Assembly: GCA_000729835.1 (NCBI GenBank)
Contig: JFHB01000121.1
Location: 1 to 64,000 of the forward strand
Reading direction: 5' to 3'
Length of the DNA stretch: 64,000 nt
From: Atkinsonella hypoxylon
Taxonomy: Eukaryota > Ascomycota > Sordariomycetes > Hypocreales > Clavicipitaceae
Made by a program: the position numbers and the translations under genes
The notes under the pieces: generated by a model
Told to the model about the DNA's origin: nothing
The model's input: only the letters and a program-made list of their open reading frames with translations
Databases searched by the model: none
Shown: positions 10,598 to 22,425 of the stretch, piece by piece
How positions within the stretch are numbered: the stretch's first letter is position 1
Layout: every line of letters starts with the position of its first letter

Positions 10598-13500
10598 CAA
10601 ATCCTGGGGCCGCCTTGCCGTTGTCATCAGTCCATCATTATTACGGAGTACGCTGGTGGGAGACTGGGGGTTCCCTGCCTTGTACCAGGTCCACTAGTGG
10701 TACTTGCATGTGGGTATCCAGGTAGCGTCTGGTATATGTACATATTTACACACCATGGGTAGGCTTAGGTACTTGCAGTCAAGCCTGCCGGTGGTGCCTT
10801 CCAGGGATACAGTAGTTGACGTGTGTGTGGATGGTGTATGTGGATACGGTCGTGTGATCCTCGTTGCAACAATGAAACCACTTTGTTCAAGTGGGTGGGC
10901 CGGTAACGACGTTAGCGTTGCGGGCCGCACCAAATGATCCAGAACTGCATCCATGCATGGTTGACTGTGGGGTTCGCGTGAACCTGAGATCCGGCATCTA
11001 CCGCCCCGTTGGTGAAGACTGTTCTAGTGACAGCACGTGTGCGGAGACATCCATTCTTACAGTACCTATTCCGTAGGTAGGTAGGTAGGTATCTTTACAG
11101 CTGTCCCGCCTCTTCCCTCTTGAGCAACCTCCCTCTCTGCAGGATGAAATGAAGAGGTCCAAACCGTCAAGCGCCAAGCGCCGTATGCTGCTTCGTAAGG
11201 AGTGCTCCTCCGTACGCGGCGGGAAACTAATAAAGCAGGGGCTACGGGCGATTTGTACATCATTCGAGAATACCCAGTCACAGCAAAACACGCCGAATCT
11301 CTGCTCCTTGGTGATATCGCTTTCAATTTTCTGATCGTCATAACTCGGGGGGGGGACCCCCCATAAGCATGTGTGAAGAATGACCTTTCGAACAAAACAT
11401 CATATACCCCTTCAATGACAAAGGCCGGGATGAGCATAATAGCCAAGATGAGGGCGATGGGCCTGGGAGGCGGCAACACCAAGCGGCAACAAGACGCATA
11501 CAACAGGAGAAGTCGTCAGTGTTCCTGCAACTAATAGGCTGCTGCTCCCAGACTATTGGGCCCCGAAAATGACCCGTTATTGTTATTCGCCGAACACTTC
11601 AGTTGAGCAGGCTGCCAGGCTGCATGGCATCCTCCACATTTGGACGTCGGTGATCCGTCATGGGGCAAGTTTCCACGGCGAATTATGGACAGTTCCCACT
11701 GGAGCAAGGGCAGAGAGATGGAGATTTGAAGAGGGGCGAAGGAGGGGGAACGAACCCCATGAGTGTTGCAGTCTTTCAACGAAAAGCTGGCCAAGATCAG
11801 CAAAGGGTTGGAAGGGAAATACAAAACAGGACTGGTTCGATACTGAAAGATATAGTCGCGCCTGCGAACCTACGTTGGTCGCTTGCAGATTGTATCATCC
11901 ATATCCTTCGAGATGGTAGGCAATGGTGACACTGATTGCCAAGTATGACGGCGGCAGCCACATCAATCCTCAGAAAATGTTGGCCAAGCTTTTCATGTGA
12001 GTAAGTGTTGATCAATGTGTTGCGTCCTAGTCTAGATAGATACTAACTAGATAGGGGGAGCACAGGCGTTTCGGCTGAATGGTCCTCGTGTCGTGTGTCT
12101 GAGCGAAGAGGGACTTTGTCATCATATGACACTCGCGCGCGCGCACAAAATCTGAGCTGTGGCTCTTTCGTGCAACACCATTTCCGTTCGCGTATCTGCT
12201 TGGCACACACTGCAGACAGGGCGATGCATTGCGGAATTAGCATGAAAGTAAAGCAACTCCACGCCTTCGTAGCTTAAACACATTGGCCCAATAGAATGTC
12301 CGTTGCGTCTTGGCGCCCGTATTCTAGCTCAGCGCAAGATTGGCTGTATTGGATATTAAAAGTATTTGAGGCTGTAGTTACGGTGTGCAGGACATATCTT
12401 GCAATGATGTTTGTCTCGAGGCCAGTCGGTGCATCGTGCAAGGTTGAGCTCGGTGTATGGCCCCGACAGCTAGCTAACATATCAGCTTTTCACGAGATAG
12501 ATCTGCCATCGTATTTGCCATGATGTTTCACGCCTTATTATGAGCAGGTATTGCCATCCATGATATGGGATTGAATGTCAGAGGTTGATAGGCAAGCAAA
12601 GATCATCATTGACATGTGAGAACTTGTGTTGCTGCAAGCGTCAATGAAGTTGAATTATGGAGTAATAATCCAATCATTTGACAGCTTCCCCTCCTTCACT
12701 AGCGTGCGGGGAATAAAACGGTACGCTCAAAAAGCAAGCGAGACAAGCATTTGCTTGGCATACCTTGGTCTCCATTCGTGACGAGTTGGTCGCGCGCCTA
12801 TGGCGCAATTGAGTGGCGAAGCAGATCATTCGTACAAAAGAAACGCGAATAATAATACTTATGCCCACGCTTGATTCCTTACTTTTCGGTGAGTGGGCAT
12901 AGAGAGGTCAGCATACTGTTTGGGTTTTCTTGCTGTGCGGATGCAGAAATTATCTGGCCAGGAGACGTTGGACTTGTACAACTTCGTCCTGCATTAGCTG
13001 CTTTTCCAGGAAGGAGGATGGCCCTGGCTTTTCAGCTTACGTGTGTATAGTTTGTTCGGTCAGCTTAAGCTATCCCGAATTCCTTATGCCGCCTGCACTG
13101 CCTGGGAGACCAACACCAGGCCGCGATAATTGAATTAGTGTTTACCGTGACCGCCTCGATATATGACTTCGATCTGTGAGAGCTGAAATTACATCTAAAG
13201 ATAGCTCGCAGCAAGAGAACAAAGACCGAGATAGCGTGCACAGTCGGAATTCTCCATATTTGCTCGTCTTGTAGCTTGCATAATAACGCTGCCTTGCAAA
13301 TGTATCGAAGCATGAGCTTAGCTAGGGGCCGATGGTGGAGAAGCAGATCAAGCGAATTGTGAAACGTGGAGTAAAGCCCCCTTCAATATTTTTTCTTCGA
13401 GCGTCACATTTAGCACCAGGCGGCGACATGGTGACACCCGCAGGGCCAGGGGTGCGGAGCAATGCTGGTTTGGTTCATCGGATATCCCTCATCTTCCAAG

Positions 13501-14351
13501 ACGGCAATACATATCCGCCATTACAGCGGTTAGCCGCGAGATATTACTTCACTATCTCCTTGGTGCGAAAGCGGCTCCCAATCGTGTATCGGCAGGGATG
13601 CTTCGCCAGTCAGCATCGCTCGTCTGATTACTACGGATTATATCACTAGGAGGTAACGTCGGGATCCTTGTAATCCTTGTAATATCCCTGTGACTCACCA
13701 TAACAAGGGAGTCGCCACTGTAAATCAAGGTCAATAGGGTAACAAGGGGCGCTTTGGAGTCAAGATACCCGTTTGGAGCCACTTCGGCACTAAGAACATC
13801 CTACCGACAAACGACCGAACAACGTCCAATCGTCGGCTATGTTAATGGCCTTAGCGTTAGAGGCTGACCACGAGATTGTGACACTGCCAACTTGATGTTT
13901 CTCTCCCAGTTGAAGATGGGTAGTGCAAGCCCTTACATACATTGTCACATGCAGTGAATTAGTTCGTGGGCCCGCTTGCGCAGCGAAACGCCTTGCCGAG
14001 GCTGGCGATGATGATTGCCGAGAATCTCTTATCGATGCAAACAAGGTAAAAAGGCCACTAACAGTATGGGGCTCCTGCCGTCTTATGTCTTGACATTGCA
14101 AACCCCATATAGCCGTAGCATAGTTAGCCTTCAACCTCAAGGAGAAAAGTTGTATGCATCATCTGTGGTCGACTGTGAAATAATTCGTTCATGCGAAATG
14201 GCTGTATGGTTGGATCGAATCATCCTGACTCCGCACCGCAGTTCATCTGACGTTTGCCCGATAGGACGGGAGCTGCAACGCAGGACTGTGGACGTCATTC
14301 GAGATGGAAAACATGACCCATGTCAAGTATCTATGATTTAGACAGGTGCTG

Positions 14352-16326
14352 TCATATTTTTTGTGGTAGTTGATACATTCTTTGGCGTGACGTTTCAAAC
14401 CCACCGCGGTTAGCTGTTAGAGGTTTATCTGAAATAGTTCGAGAGGGCTTCATGATCTCGCGTATGGGTGTACTTACCACGAGACTGCTGCGAGGAAAGT
14501 TCCTGAGCAGCACATTGACCACTTCTTGTATCGGGTAGTTAAGGCCAGTCGCTTCGAAGCCATAATCATTCCTGCAACGAGAATGAAACATATTGCGGAG
14601 GGCACCCACAGGGTACTTTCGGCCGATATGCCACGTACGGGGGCGATCAGCAACCGAGGCTAGTGACTTCCAGAACCTTACCTAGTAGAACACTTTTCTG
14701 ACACACCGTAACTATGGATGGGGTAGTGGTGCTGATATGGAGACTCCTTTAACGCAATGTCGGTCTGCTTGAATAAAGTATCTGCTGAGGTTTGTTTTTT
14801 GTCCCTTCTCCGCAACCCGATATTCGCTAAGACGCTTTCACCGTATCAGTGCATAAATTAACCCGCGCCCGAACTTGTGCACTTAATTTCTCCACAATTT
14901 TGATATTGCAAGCCAATACGAAATGTGACGTTAGCATAAGCGAAAGCCCTAGTCTCCACACTTTCCTCTTTAGATGGCAACTGCTAGGGTTTGTCCAATG
15001 ATAAATGAAGTGAAGATTATAACTGGCTAGCCGTCTTCATTGTCTCGCTGCTTCCAAATCACATGGCGAAAGCAAGGACGGCATCAACCTATCGTTCGAT
15101 CATATAAATACCCAACGCAAACGCACCTATAGACTAATTAACGTGCGAACACCACAAGGTATATTGGAACATTCAAGTTAAAACTATTAGGTCGAGAGGA
15201 GCCGTGTTGGTCGCCCTAAAATATGCAGCTTTAAACGGGCCGATATCTGCCCCAGGCCGTCTGTGCCATTCTACAGCGTTACAATTCTTCGCTACAGGGT
15301 GATCAAACCATGCCGGGTACCAAGGGGAGCAGTGCATCAATTTACAGGACCCATGTTGAAATCTGTCCCGGAAGCGTCGGAATAAGCGGCTTGTTGAAAC
15401 TGCTGTTCAAGTTGATTGTGCTGCTGCACCTAGCAGCTTTAACAGCAATTGATGGATAAGATCTTGTTGATGGAAGGACGTCCTAACGAAGTCACTCTCG
15501 TCGCAGGAATGCTTATGGTCTCTCCACTCTACAGTGGGCTTCCTGCTATAGTAGTTGCTATGTTGATTCTCTTTGTACAGCAGAATCTCACCGCCTTTCC
15601 CCATAGATCTATCTAGGTTCTTTAACACTAAATCTTTAGGAATTCCGAACAAATTGCAAATCCAGTCTCATTAAAAAGTGGCTAAAAATCGTATCTCCAC
15701 AGGACGGCCTCACTGTAAAGACGCAAGCGGGAAACTAACTACCAGACGCTTCTCCCTGCTTGCCCTTGCCTTGTGTGTTAAACCACAATCTCACCGCTTT
15801 CCCTGATAAATGCGGCTAGAGCATGAATCCACTTCTCTTCAACGTGCTGCATCGTTACATAAGCGGCTGCTAAGATAACCTTCTTATCACTACATGTGAC
15901 ACAGCTCAGGATTACCTGCCCCCCGGTTACTCCATAAGATCACAATGGATACCAATCTCTATAACAAAAGATTATCAAGTCTTTACGTGCTGTGGTTTTA
16001 AATTTATAGTGGAAGGCTTACAGCACGACAGTATGAACGGGTACCGACAGGGATATCCTTTATCAGCCAGCTGGTCTGTGCAGGGTACCACTTGCTGTCA
16101 CCCCACTTGTCGACCAGCTGCCTGCCTTTATTCTCGTAACGTGCCATTGTCAGGACCGGGACAGTGCCTGACGCCAACCTGCTGCCGGCATATACTCCGG
16201 GACTTTCGTGTCTCCGCACGAATCAATCTTGGCATCGTGCACTGTGGCCTGAGGCATCATGCGGACCCACACCATTTTTCGACAATGTATGATGAAGTTA
16301 AGCACCAGACATCTAATTGCCCTCAT
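14352..16326 (-). pseudogene. Possible decayed or intron-rich unidentified gene
   Basis: Successive minus-strand open fragments look protein-like but do not join cleanly. They are 16326-16150 (from an ATG, 58 codons), 16219-16022 (donor GTAAGC), 15915-15778 (acceptor GGCAG) and about 15670-15173 (one internal TGA). The last two are 14845-14682 and 14571-14352, which join in phase across a GTAAGG/TTGCAG intron into about 127 residues. No family is recognised. Frames overlap and shift near 16150-16219, and the TGA at 15407 interrupts the fourth fragment, which would fit a pseudogene. Stop-to-stop stretches of 70-100 codons are common by chance in a window this long, so this is a weak candidate only. 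Confidence 0.2.
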
Positions 16327-16474
16327 TGGCCCATATCCCGGTCACGATTTGCCTAAGGCCTGATTTCACTATCAAGGAGATAACTGCTACGGCTTCGCTT
16401 TTGCTTTCGCGCTGCGCCAAGATCCCTCACTCAGCCCGGGTAATTTGGACAAAAATAGCGCTCACAGCACCACC

Positions 16475-17183
16475 ATGGCCCCTGCAGCCTTGGATAATGC
16501 CAATCCCACGATATTGAGCGCGTCGCAATTGCCGACTCGCCACAAGAAGGCGTCGCCCCGTAAAGGACCCGACAATACATATTCGGAAATCATTTTCTCG
16601 AAGCCATCGTTCTTCTCCGGCCCGCTTTGTGACGAAGATACCATCTGGCCTGGTGGGGATATCGGCTACGACGGCAGCTTTGCGCCGGAGCCCATCGATG
16701 AGCAAGAGATTTATGGTAAGCACTCGGCGCTTTGTCTTGTCCCCTTCATCAAGTGATGGACATGCTGTTATGCCAGGCGTACTGACGGCGAGTGTCCCAA
16801 AAGACTTGATTTCTACAATTTCCGACCCGGAACATCCCGTGTCGCTGGGCCAGTTGTCGATTGTCAACATAAACGATATTCACATCACGCCATCTCCCGC
16901 ACTTGGAGTGCCCGATGCAAACACTATCGTTCAGGTGGTCGTGGAAATTACACCCACGGTTACGCATTGCTCTCTGGCAACTGTTCTGGGTTTGGGCGTT
17001 CGTGTCCGACTCGAACAATGTTTACCTCCGAATTACCGAGTTGATGTCTTGTGCAGAGAGAATACTCACAGTCAGGATGATCAGGTGAATAAACAGTTGG
17101 CAGACAAGGAAAGAGTGGCTGCCGCTCTTGAAAATGACTCTTTAAAGGGTGTCTTGGACAAAATGCTAGAAACCTGTGTTTGA
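16475..17183 (+). CDS. CIA2: Cytosolic Fe-S assembly protein CIA2 (MIP18 family)
   Basis: Two exons, 16475-16715 and 16804-17183, give 206 aa; the donor is GTAAGC, the acceptor CAAAAG and the join phase 1. The splice restores EIYDLISTISDPEHP, the family core. CIA2 is part of the cytosolic targeting complex (with CIA1 and MMS19) that passes Fe-S clusters to DNA and RNA enzymes. Visible family features are EPIDEQEIYD (about 72-81), SDPEHPVSLGQL, EITPTVTHCSLATVLGLGVRVRL with the conserved reactive Cys in THCS, and HSQDDQVNKQLADKERVAAALEN near the end. Both the length and the acidic, poorly conserved N-terminus fit the family. The start ATG has a CACC context; an upstream in-frame TTG is not used. 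The gene stands alone inside a gene-poor region. Confidence in identity is high; the acceptor is A-rich but is the only one that gives the conserved reading. Confidence 0.9.
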
Positions 17184-18971
17184 AGGTGGGCATACTTGAC
17201 GACTCAGCAGCAAACTTCGACCTGCGAGTCAAACATACTAGATTGCGGCCATGCTCTGTTAGTCGAAAACTTCGCAATTCTATTGCTGCAAGGAGATATC
17301 CGATCCTCCCAGTACTGAGTTGAGTTTGAAAATATCACTACGAAACGCGCCGGATAGAGTATCATTCATGTAACGGTTCTCGATTTACCATTTGTAGCCG
17401 CGAATCGGGTATCGAAATGGCCTTTTCAATTGTATCGACCGTTCAAGATCGTGGTTCAACCCGTTGAGCCCAGTTCATAAGGTAGAGGGCACCGCGGGCG
17501 TGCTCCACGGGCGATCGTTAGTGCAAGAGATCACTTCTAGTACTACTGGTTTATGAAGGAATGAGAACACTATCGCTCATATTCAAACAAGAGCCGGCAG
17601 TCCTTTGTGCACAGCGCGCCACATATGCTTGGTTGATGGCTGTAGTTTTATAATCATGAGCGAAATTGGTTTTCGTTCTATAGATTACTTCTGCGTCTGA
17701 TGAAGAATGATGAGGTAAATGTGATTTAGGCTACGAGCAGTTCCTCCTCAACGGCTAAATGGTCATAGACTCAGTTTCTTACATGCCACTAAGGCTCCAG
17801 TTCGTCATTTACTAAAGCTTGTATCCAACAAAGATGATGTCGGTCTGAAGAAACCGTTCTCAAACATTACTAAGACCTAATGGGACCCTTCGATGAAGCA
17901 TTCCTCCTGTTTCAGCAACAAAGTAAGCTGATTGGGAAAAAAAGACCATGATCGTTTGTGAGGTACTCCAAGAACAGCGATTGTCTACGCATGACATCTG
18001 GGAACTAGCTTCGACAGAAGTTCCTTCCCAGCACTTCGGCGCTAGCCCTCTCTTGAAGCAGTCGTGGCTTCATCATAGGCTTTTCTGTCAAGCCATCACC
18101 GTCAAGCCATCGAGCCAAGGCTTAGATAGTGAGATAGCCACCTCCGGGTACCACGCCCGATCATTCGTTCTCAAGCAGAACGACGCCAAATCTTCACTAA
18201 ACTAACAGGATAGATTAACCTTAGACGTTATGCGTCATGGGTGCTTATTTTCACGGCCGCTGCCTCCGTCTCCAGCAGGCACACGGGTCTGCGCCGAAGA
18301 AGCTGCTGCCTCACTGATTATGATCGGCCAGAGACGCATGATATACTTGCAGGCTGAGCAGAGGGATTTCCGGAGCCGCTCACGAGGGAGCAGAATCATC
18401 ACAGCAGCGTGGCTACGACAGAGTGTGCTCTAATGAACGAATGGCAGGCATATAGTAGCCAACGTGGGAACTTGTTTTGCATTTGAGCCCGGTGCTATTT
18501 CAATCAGCCACCACCACACCACGCCAAGACCTGACTCTTGGCACTGCCTGCCGCTAGCTCAGAGATTCCCTACGAAGGAGATCTGGAGAAAACAGAAGTT
18601 CCCAAAAGCTTTCCAGCTGACCATAGCCAGGGTCGGGCCTATTGATCCCGAATTCCCAGAATCGTGTTGGAGGTCTCACCGGTCAGCATCTGTACGTTAG
18701 ATGCAATGCTATACCGTGCAATGGGGATTGTAATCATCATGTAACCGACACATGGGGTAACTAAAAACCTACACATTGTATCCATTACTGCCCGTGGCCT
18801 CGCTCTGTTCCCCGCAGATAAACGATGAGCAAAATTGGACGGCGGTCAGTCGAGAGGTTAGTATGAGAAGCACGCTGCTACATAAAGCACTCGGTGGCTA
18901 CAATTCTCCCCAACTCGGCACCGACTTGGGCCGGATAGGCGAACGAGCCAGCTTCCCTAACACTGTTACCA
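17184..18971. other. Intergenic, no gene seen
   Basis: About 1.8 kb between CIA2 and the peptide transporter, both on the plus strand. It should include the CIA2 3' region and the transporter promoter. Short plus-strand frames (17948-18205, 18230-18433, 18464-18700) have no recognisable content. Confidence 0.5.
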
Positions 18972-20949
18972 ATGGCTACCAAGAACAGCGTCGAAAGTAC
19001 AAAAGAGAGCTCTGTCGTTGAGTCCGTCCCCTCGTCTAACGACGCTCCGGGATCCGAGCATAATGAGAGCGACAACCTCCTTCGACCGCTTCCCACCGAA
19101 GAGGAATGGGCGATGTTGCCGCGCGTTGCTGGGACGATTCCCTGGACGGCCTGGACAGTCGCCTTTGTCGAGTTTGTCGAGCGCTTTTCATACTATGGCA
19201 CGAGCGCAGTGTGTAAGTCGTTGCGCCCATGGACAACGTACTCACCGTTCCCTACTAATGATGCAACCTCCAGTCGTCAACTTCATCCAGAAGCCCCTGC
19301 CGACTGGCTCCACGACTGGCGCCGGATTCCTCAAGAAGCCCGGCTCGGGCGCCCTCGGCATGGGCCAGCGCGCATCAACGGGAATGACGACGTTCAACCA
19401 GTTCTGGTCCTATTTCACGCCCTTGTTCGGCGCCTACCTAGCCGACCAGTACTGGGGTCGCTATCTGACGATCCAGTACGCGAACATCTTTGCCGTCATC
19501 GGGCACGTCGTCCTGATCATATCCGCCCTCCCATCCGTCATCGTCAGGCCCCATGCGTCCATCGCCGTGTTCGCCATCGGCTTGGTGATCATGGGCATCG
19601 GCACAGGCGGCTTCAAGTCGAATATATCGCCCCTGATCGCCGAGCAGTACAAGGACTCCAAGGCCTACGTGCGTGTGAGAAAGAGTGGCAAGAGGGAGAT
19701 AGTCGACCCGGCAGTCACCACGGCCCGGATCTACATCTACTTCTACTTGTTGATCAACTTGGGATCCCTCACAGGCTCGTTAGCCATGGTGTACTCGGAG
19801 CACTTTGTTGGCTTTTGGCTGTCGTTTTTGCTGCCCACGATTTGCTATCTTCTGTGCCCCATCGTGCTTCTGTACTTCAAGAAGACGTATACGCTGTCCC
19901 CGCCTACCGGGTCGGTCATGGGCAAGGCCGCCAAGTTGCTTGCCTTTGCGTACAAGCAGAGTACTGGCATTAGAGATGCTCAGTTCTGGGAGCGCGTCAA
20001 GCCCAGCAACGTTCGGGCTCGAGGGGAACCCGTGCCGGAGTGGATGACGTTTGACGACGAGTGGGTGGACGAAGTGAGGCGTGGTATGGTTGCCTGCAAG
20101 GTGTTCTTGTGGTATCCTCTTTACTGGCTGGCTTACAACCAGATGACGAATAACTTGGTCTCGCAGGCCAATACCATGGTTCTCGGCTCTACCCCAAACG
20201 ATATCGTGTCCAAGCTGAACCCGATTTTCATCGTCGTCGTCATTCCCATCATGGACTTCGTCATCTACCCTCTACTGCGTAAAGTGGGCATCTTTCCATC
20301 ACCCATCAAGAAGATCACAGCAGGCTTCTTTCTCAGCTCCCTGGCCATGGTGTCAGCCTGTGTCACACAGGCCTATATATACAAGCTGTCCAAATGTGGC
20401 GACAAGATCAACAAATTGACCAAAGCCGGTCGCAAGGACTGCACAGCTCCAATCTCTGTATGGGTCCAGGTCTTCCCCTATGGCTTGATCGGCATGTCCG
20501 AGGTTCTGGCATCCATCACCAAGCTCGAGTACGTCTTCCTCCCTCTCCTCTCCTCTCCTCTCCTCTCCTCTCCTCTCTTTTCCGTTCCGATGAGCAACAT
20601 GCTGACCGCCATGGGGAATAGATACGCCTACACAAAGGCCCCGCAGAACATGAAGTCGACGGTCCAGGCCATCGCTCTCTTCACATCCGCCGTGTCGTCT
20701 GCTCTAGGTCAGGCGCTCGTCGGTCTGTCAGAGGACCCGCTCCTGATATGGAACTACGGCTCAGTTGCCGTTGTCGCCATGGTTGGCGGTATTGGATTCT
20801 ACCTGACCTTTCGTAACGCCGATAGAGAAGAAGACAGCATGAACAACCAGAAGGAGAGTACTTTTCTCGGCACCCAGGCTCGCGAGACGGAAGCCATGGA
20901 CAGTCAAGATGAGGCGACTGATACGTCAAGGAAGAAGGCCAGTATGTGA
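18972..20949 (+). CDS. PTR2: PTR2-type proton-coupled peptide transporter
   Basis: Three exons, 18972-19212, 19274-20528 and 20622-20949; 607 aa. Donors are GTAAGT and GTACGT, acceptors TCCAG and AATAG; the joins are phase 1 and phase 2. It is a plasma-membrane POT/PTR symporter importing di- and tripeptides with protons. Evidence: an acidic N-terminus, VEFVERFSYYGTSAV in the first membrane segment with the ERFSYYG signature, FGAYLADQYWGRY in helix 2, and GFKSNISPLIAEQY after helix 4. About a dozen hydrophobic segments end in a polar Glu/Asp/Ser-rich tail. The length is normal for fungal PTR2. The start has an ACCAATGGC context. Intron 2 is 93 nt, free of stops and built on a TCTCC repeat, so retention would insert 31 residues in a loop near helix 10 without a frameshift. 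Peptide specificity cannot be told. Downstream, ERG3 is convergent. Confidence 0.9.
20541..20577. repeat. TCTCC pentanucleotide microsatellite in an intron
   Basis: About seven CTCTC/TCTCC units lie in intron 2 of the peptide transporter (20529-20621), where they also form much of the pyrimidine-rich tract of that intron. Confidence 0.9.
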
Positions 20950-22425
20950 GTCGCAGCCACACGAGGCGGAATACCATGGCATACGGCGTCTAGCCATGAG
21001 CTGCGTGAGGTGGAATGCAAAATTGACCGGCATTTTTTAACATGTCTTTTTTCGCGATGGGCCCAGTCGTGCTTTAAACTACCTGCTATTTCTATTATTT
21101 TCATTTACAGTTGATTTAGCACAGTGCCCTCGCGAGAGGCGGCTGTGAAAGCCAAGACAAGGAAATACGAGCTAGATCGGCTACAGTGTAGAGTGCTAAG
21201 CTAAATAAGGGTCCTCCATTCGAGTATCACAGCACGACTCGACTAGGAGCATTACTTGGCAACGTCATCCACGCTGCCAAGCTGTCTTTGAAAGCATTTC
21301 AGCACCAATAGCCTCGAAGAGACGTCAGACCAGCTTCTAATCGCCCGATGGCATCCAAGAAATTATACACTCTCGGTGTAAATGAATTCACGGAGTAAAC
21401 TGTACGTGGGAGGTGGGGGCATAACATCCTTTTTGTCGATCAATTTACATAACGGGATTCGGCGTGAGAATAAAAAAAAAAAGATAAAAAAAAAAAGAAA
21501 AAACCTCTTCCAAAGGACTATCGATAAATGGCTTGGTTCCATGTCCACCACGACTTCAACTATCGAATGTAATTAAAATAAATAAGAAGCAATCCAGGAT
21601 ATACGGAGTCACTCCGTACAGCCGTTTTAAAACCTTCCATGTCCATTTCCTAGCCGGCCATGTGACTTTCATGGAATCCTCTTCCTCTTCCTCTTCCATT
21701 TCCATTGCGAACGTCACATTGAGGGTGGATCCCGTCCTATAAATTAACACCCCGATGCTTCTGTAACAAAATCCCGCTAGATGCAGCGTTGTAGATTAGG
21801 TTTGGTAAAACCAGTCAGTGCCGATCTCTATGAGAAGCGTGAAGGCTCCAAGCATATGACCTGATAGCCCTCACACGACACTTATTAAAAAAAAAAAAAT
21901 AAGGAAAAGAAAAAGAAGAAGAAGCAGAGTTTATCACCGAGTAGATGCCCGATTGGTTTTAAGTACTTAGTGACTTATATTGTCTAGCAGCGGTATTAGG
22001 TACTTTTCTAGCGTCATAACTTTTCGGCGGTCGATGCCTTATAGTATTTCATGTGTGAAGCAGTGTATCTCACAAGTTCTTGTACAAACGTACGCAAGGA
22101 ACTTCTACTTGGTTCCCAACGCTCCTAAAGGGAAGCTCAAAAGACTGGGGAGGGCGCAGTGGACGTAAGTGGCTTCCCGATGTACCGTGTGACGTATCTT
22201 GGTTAACTCGCAAAGCTCTATACTAGTCAGAGCTTCAAAGGAGGCTCGAGTCATTAAGTGTGTAGCAATGTTACCGAGTTCCAATGATGCAAGCAAGTTC
22301 CAGCTGGCTTGCGCGTGCGTCTATTGCATTAGTAATTACATATCGCAGCCTTGACTGCGACCGCGACGGGGAGATTTCGGTTCGGAAGAACACGAGTCCA
22401 TCACCATAAGCAATGGAAACTGGCC
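20950..22425. other. Intergenic between convergent genes
   Basis: It lies between the stop codons of the peptide transporter (+) and ERG3 (-), so it should hold two 3' ends. It contains A-runs (about 21473-21500, 21885-21899) and a CCTCTT repeat (about 21677-21700). No gene is recognisable, although 1.5 kb is long for a purely 3' region. Confidence 0.5.

Larger units (their letters stand above)
9781..16474. other. Gene-poor stretch without a confident gene
   Basis: About 6.7 kb in which I find no recognisable protein, tRNA or intact transposon. It contains a 10-bp-unit repeat (10554-10597) and a TAGG repeat (about 11073-11091). A membrane-like peptide frame lies at 10348-10449 (-), and a hydrophobic stretch is at the start of a frame at 11066-11503 (-). 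Weak protein-like fragments lie on the minus strand between 14352 and 16326, listed separately. Base composition is not extreme, so it is not an obvious heavily mutated (RIP) AT-rich block. Confidence 0.5.

Noticed and set aside
8607..16474. Strong RIP-type block or intact transposon in the gene desert
   Set aside because: Base composition is not markedly A/T-rich, and no transposase or reverse-transcriptase motif was seen by eye.
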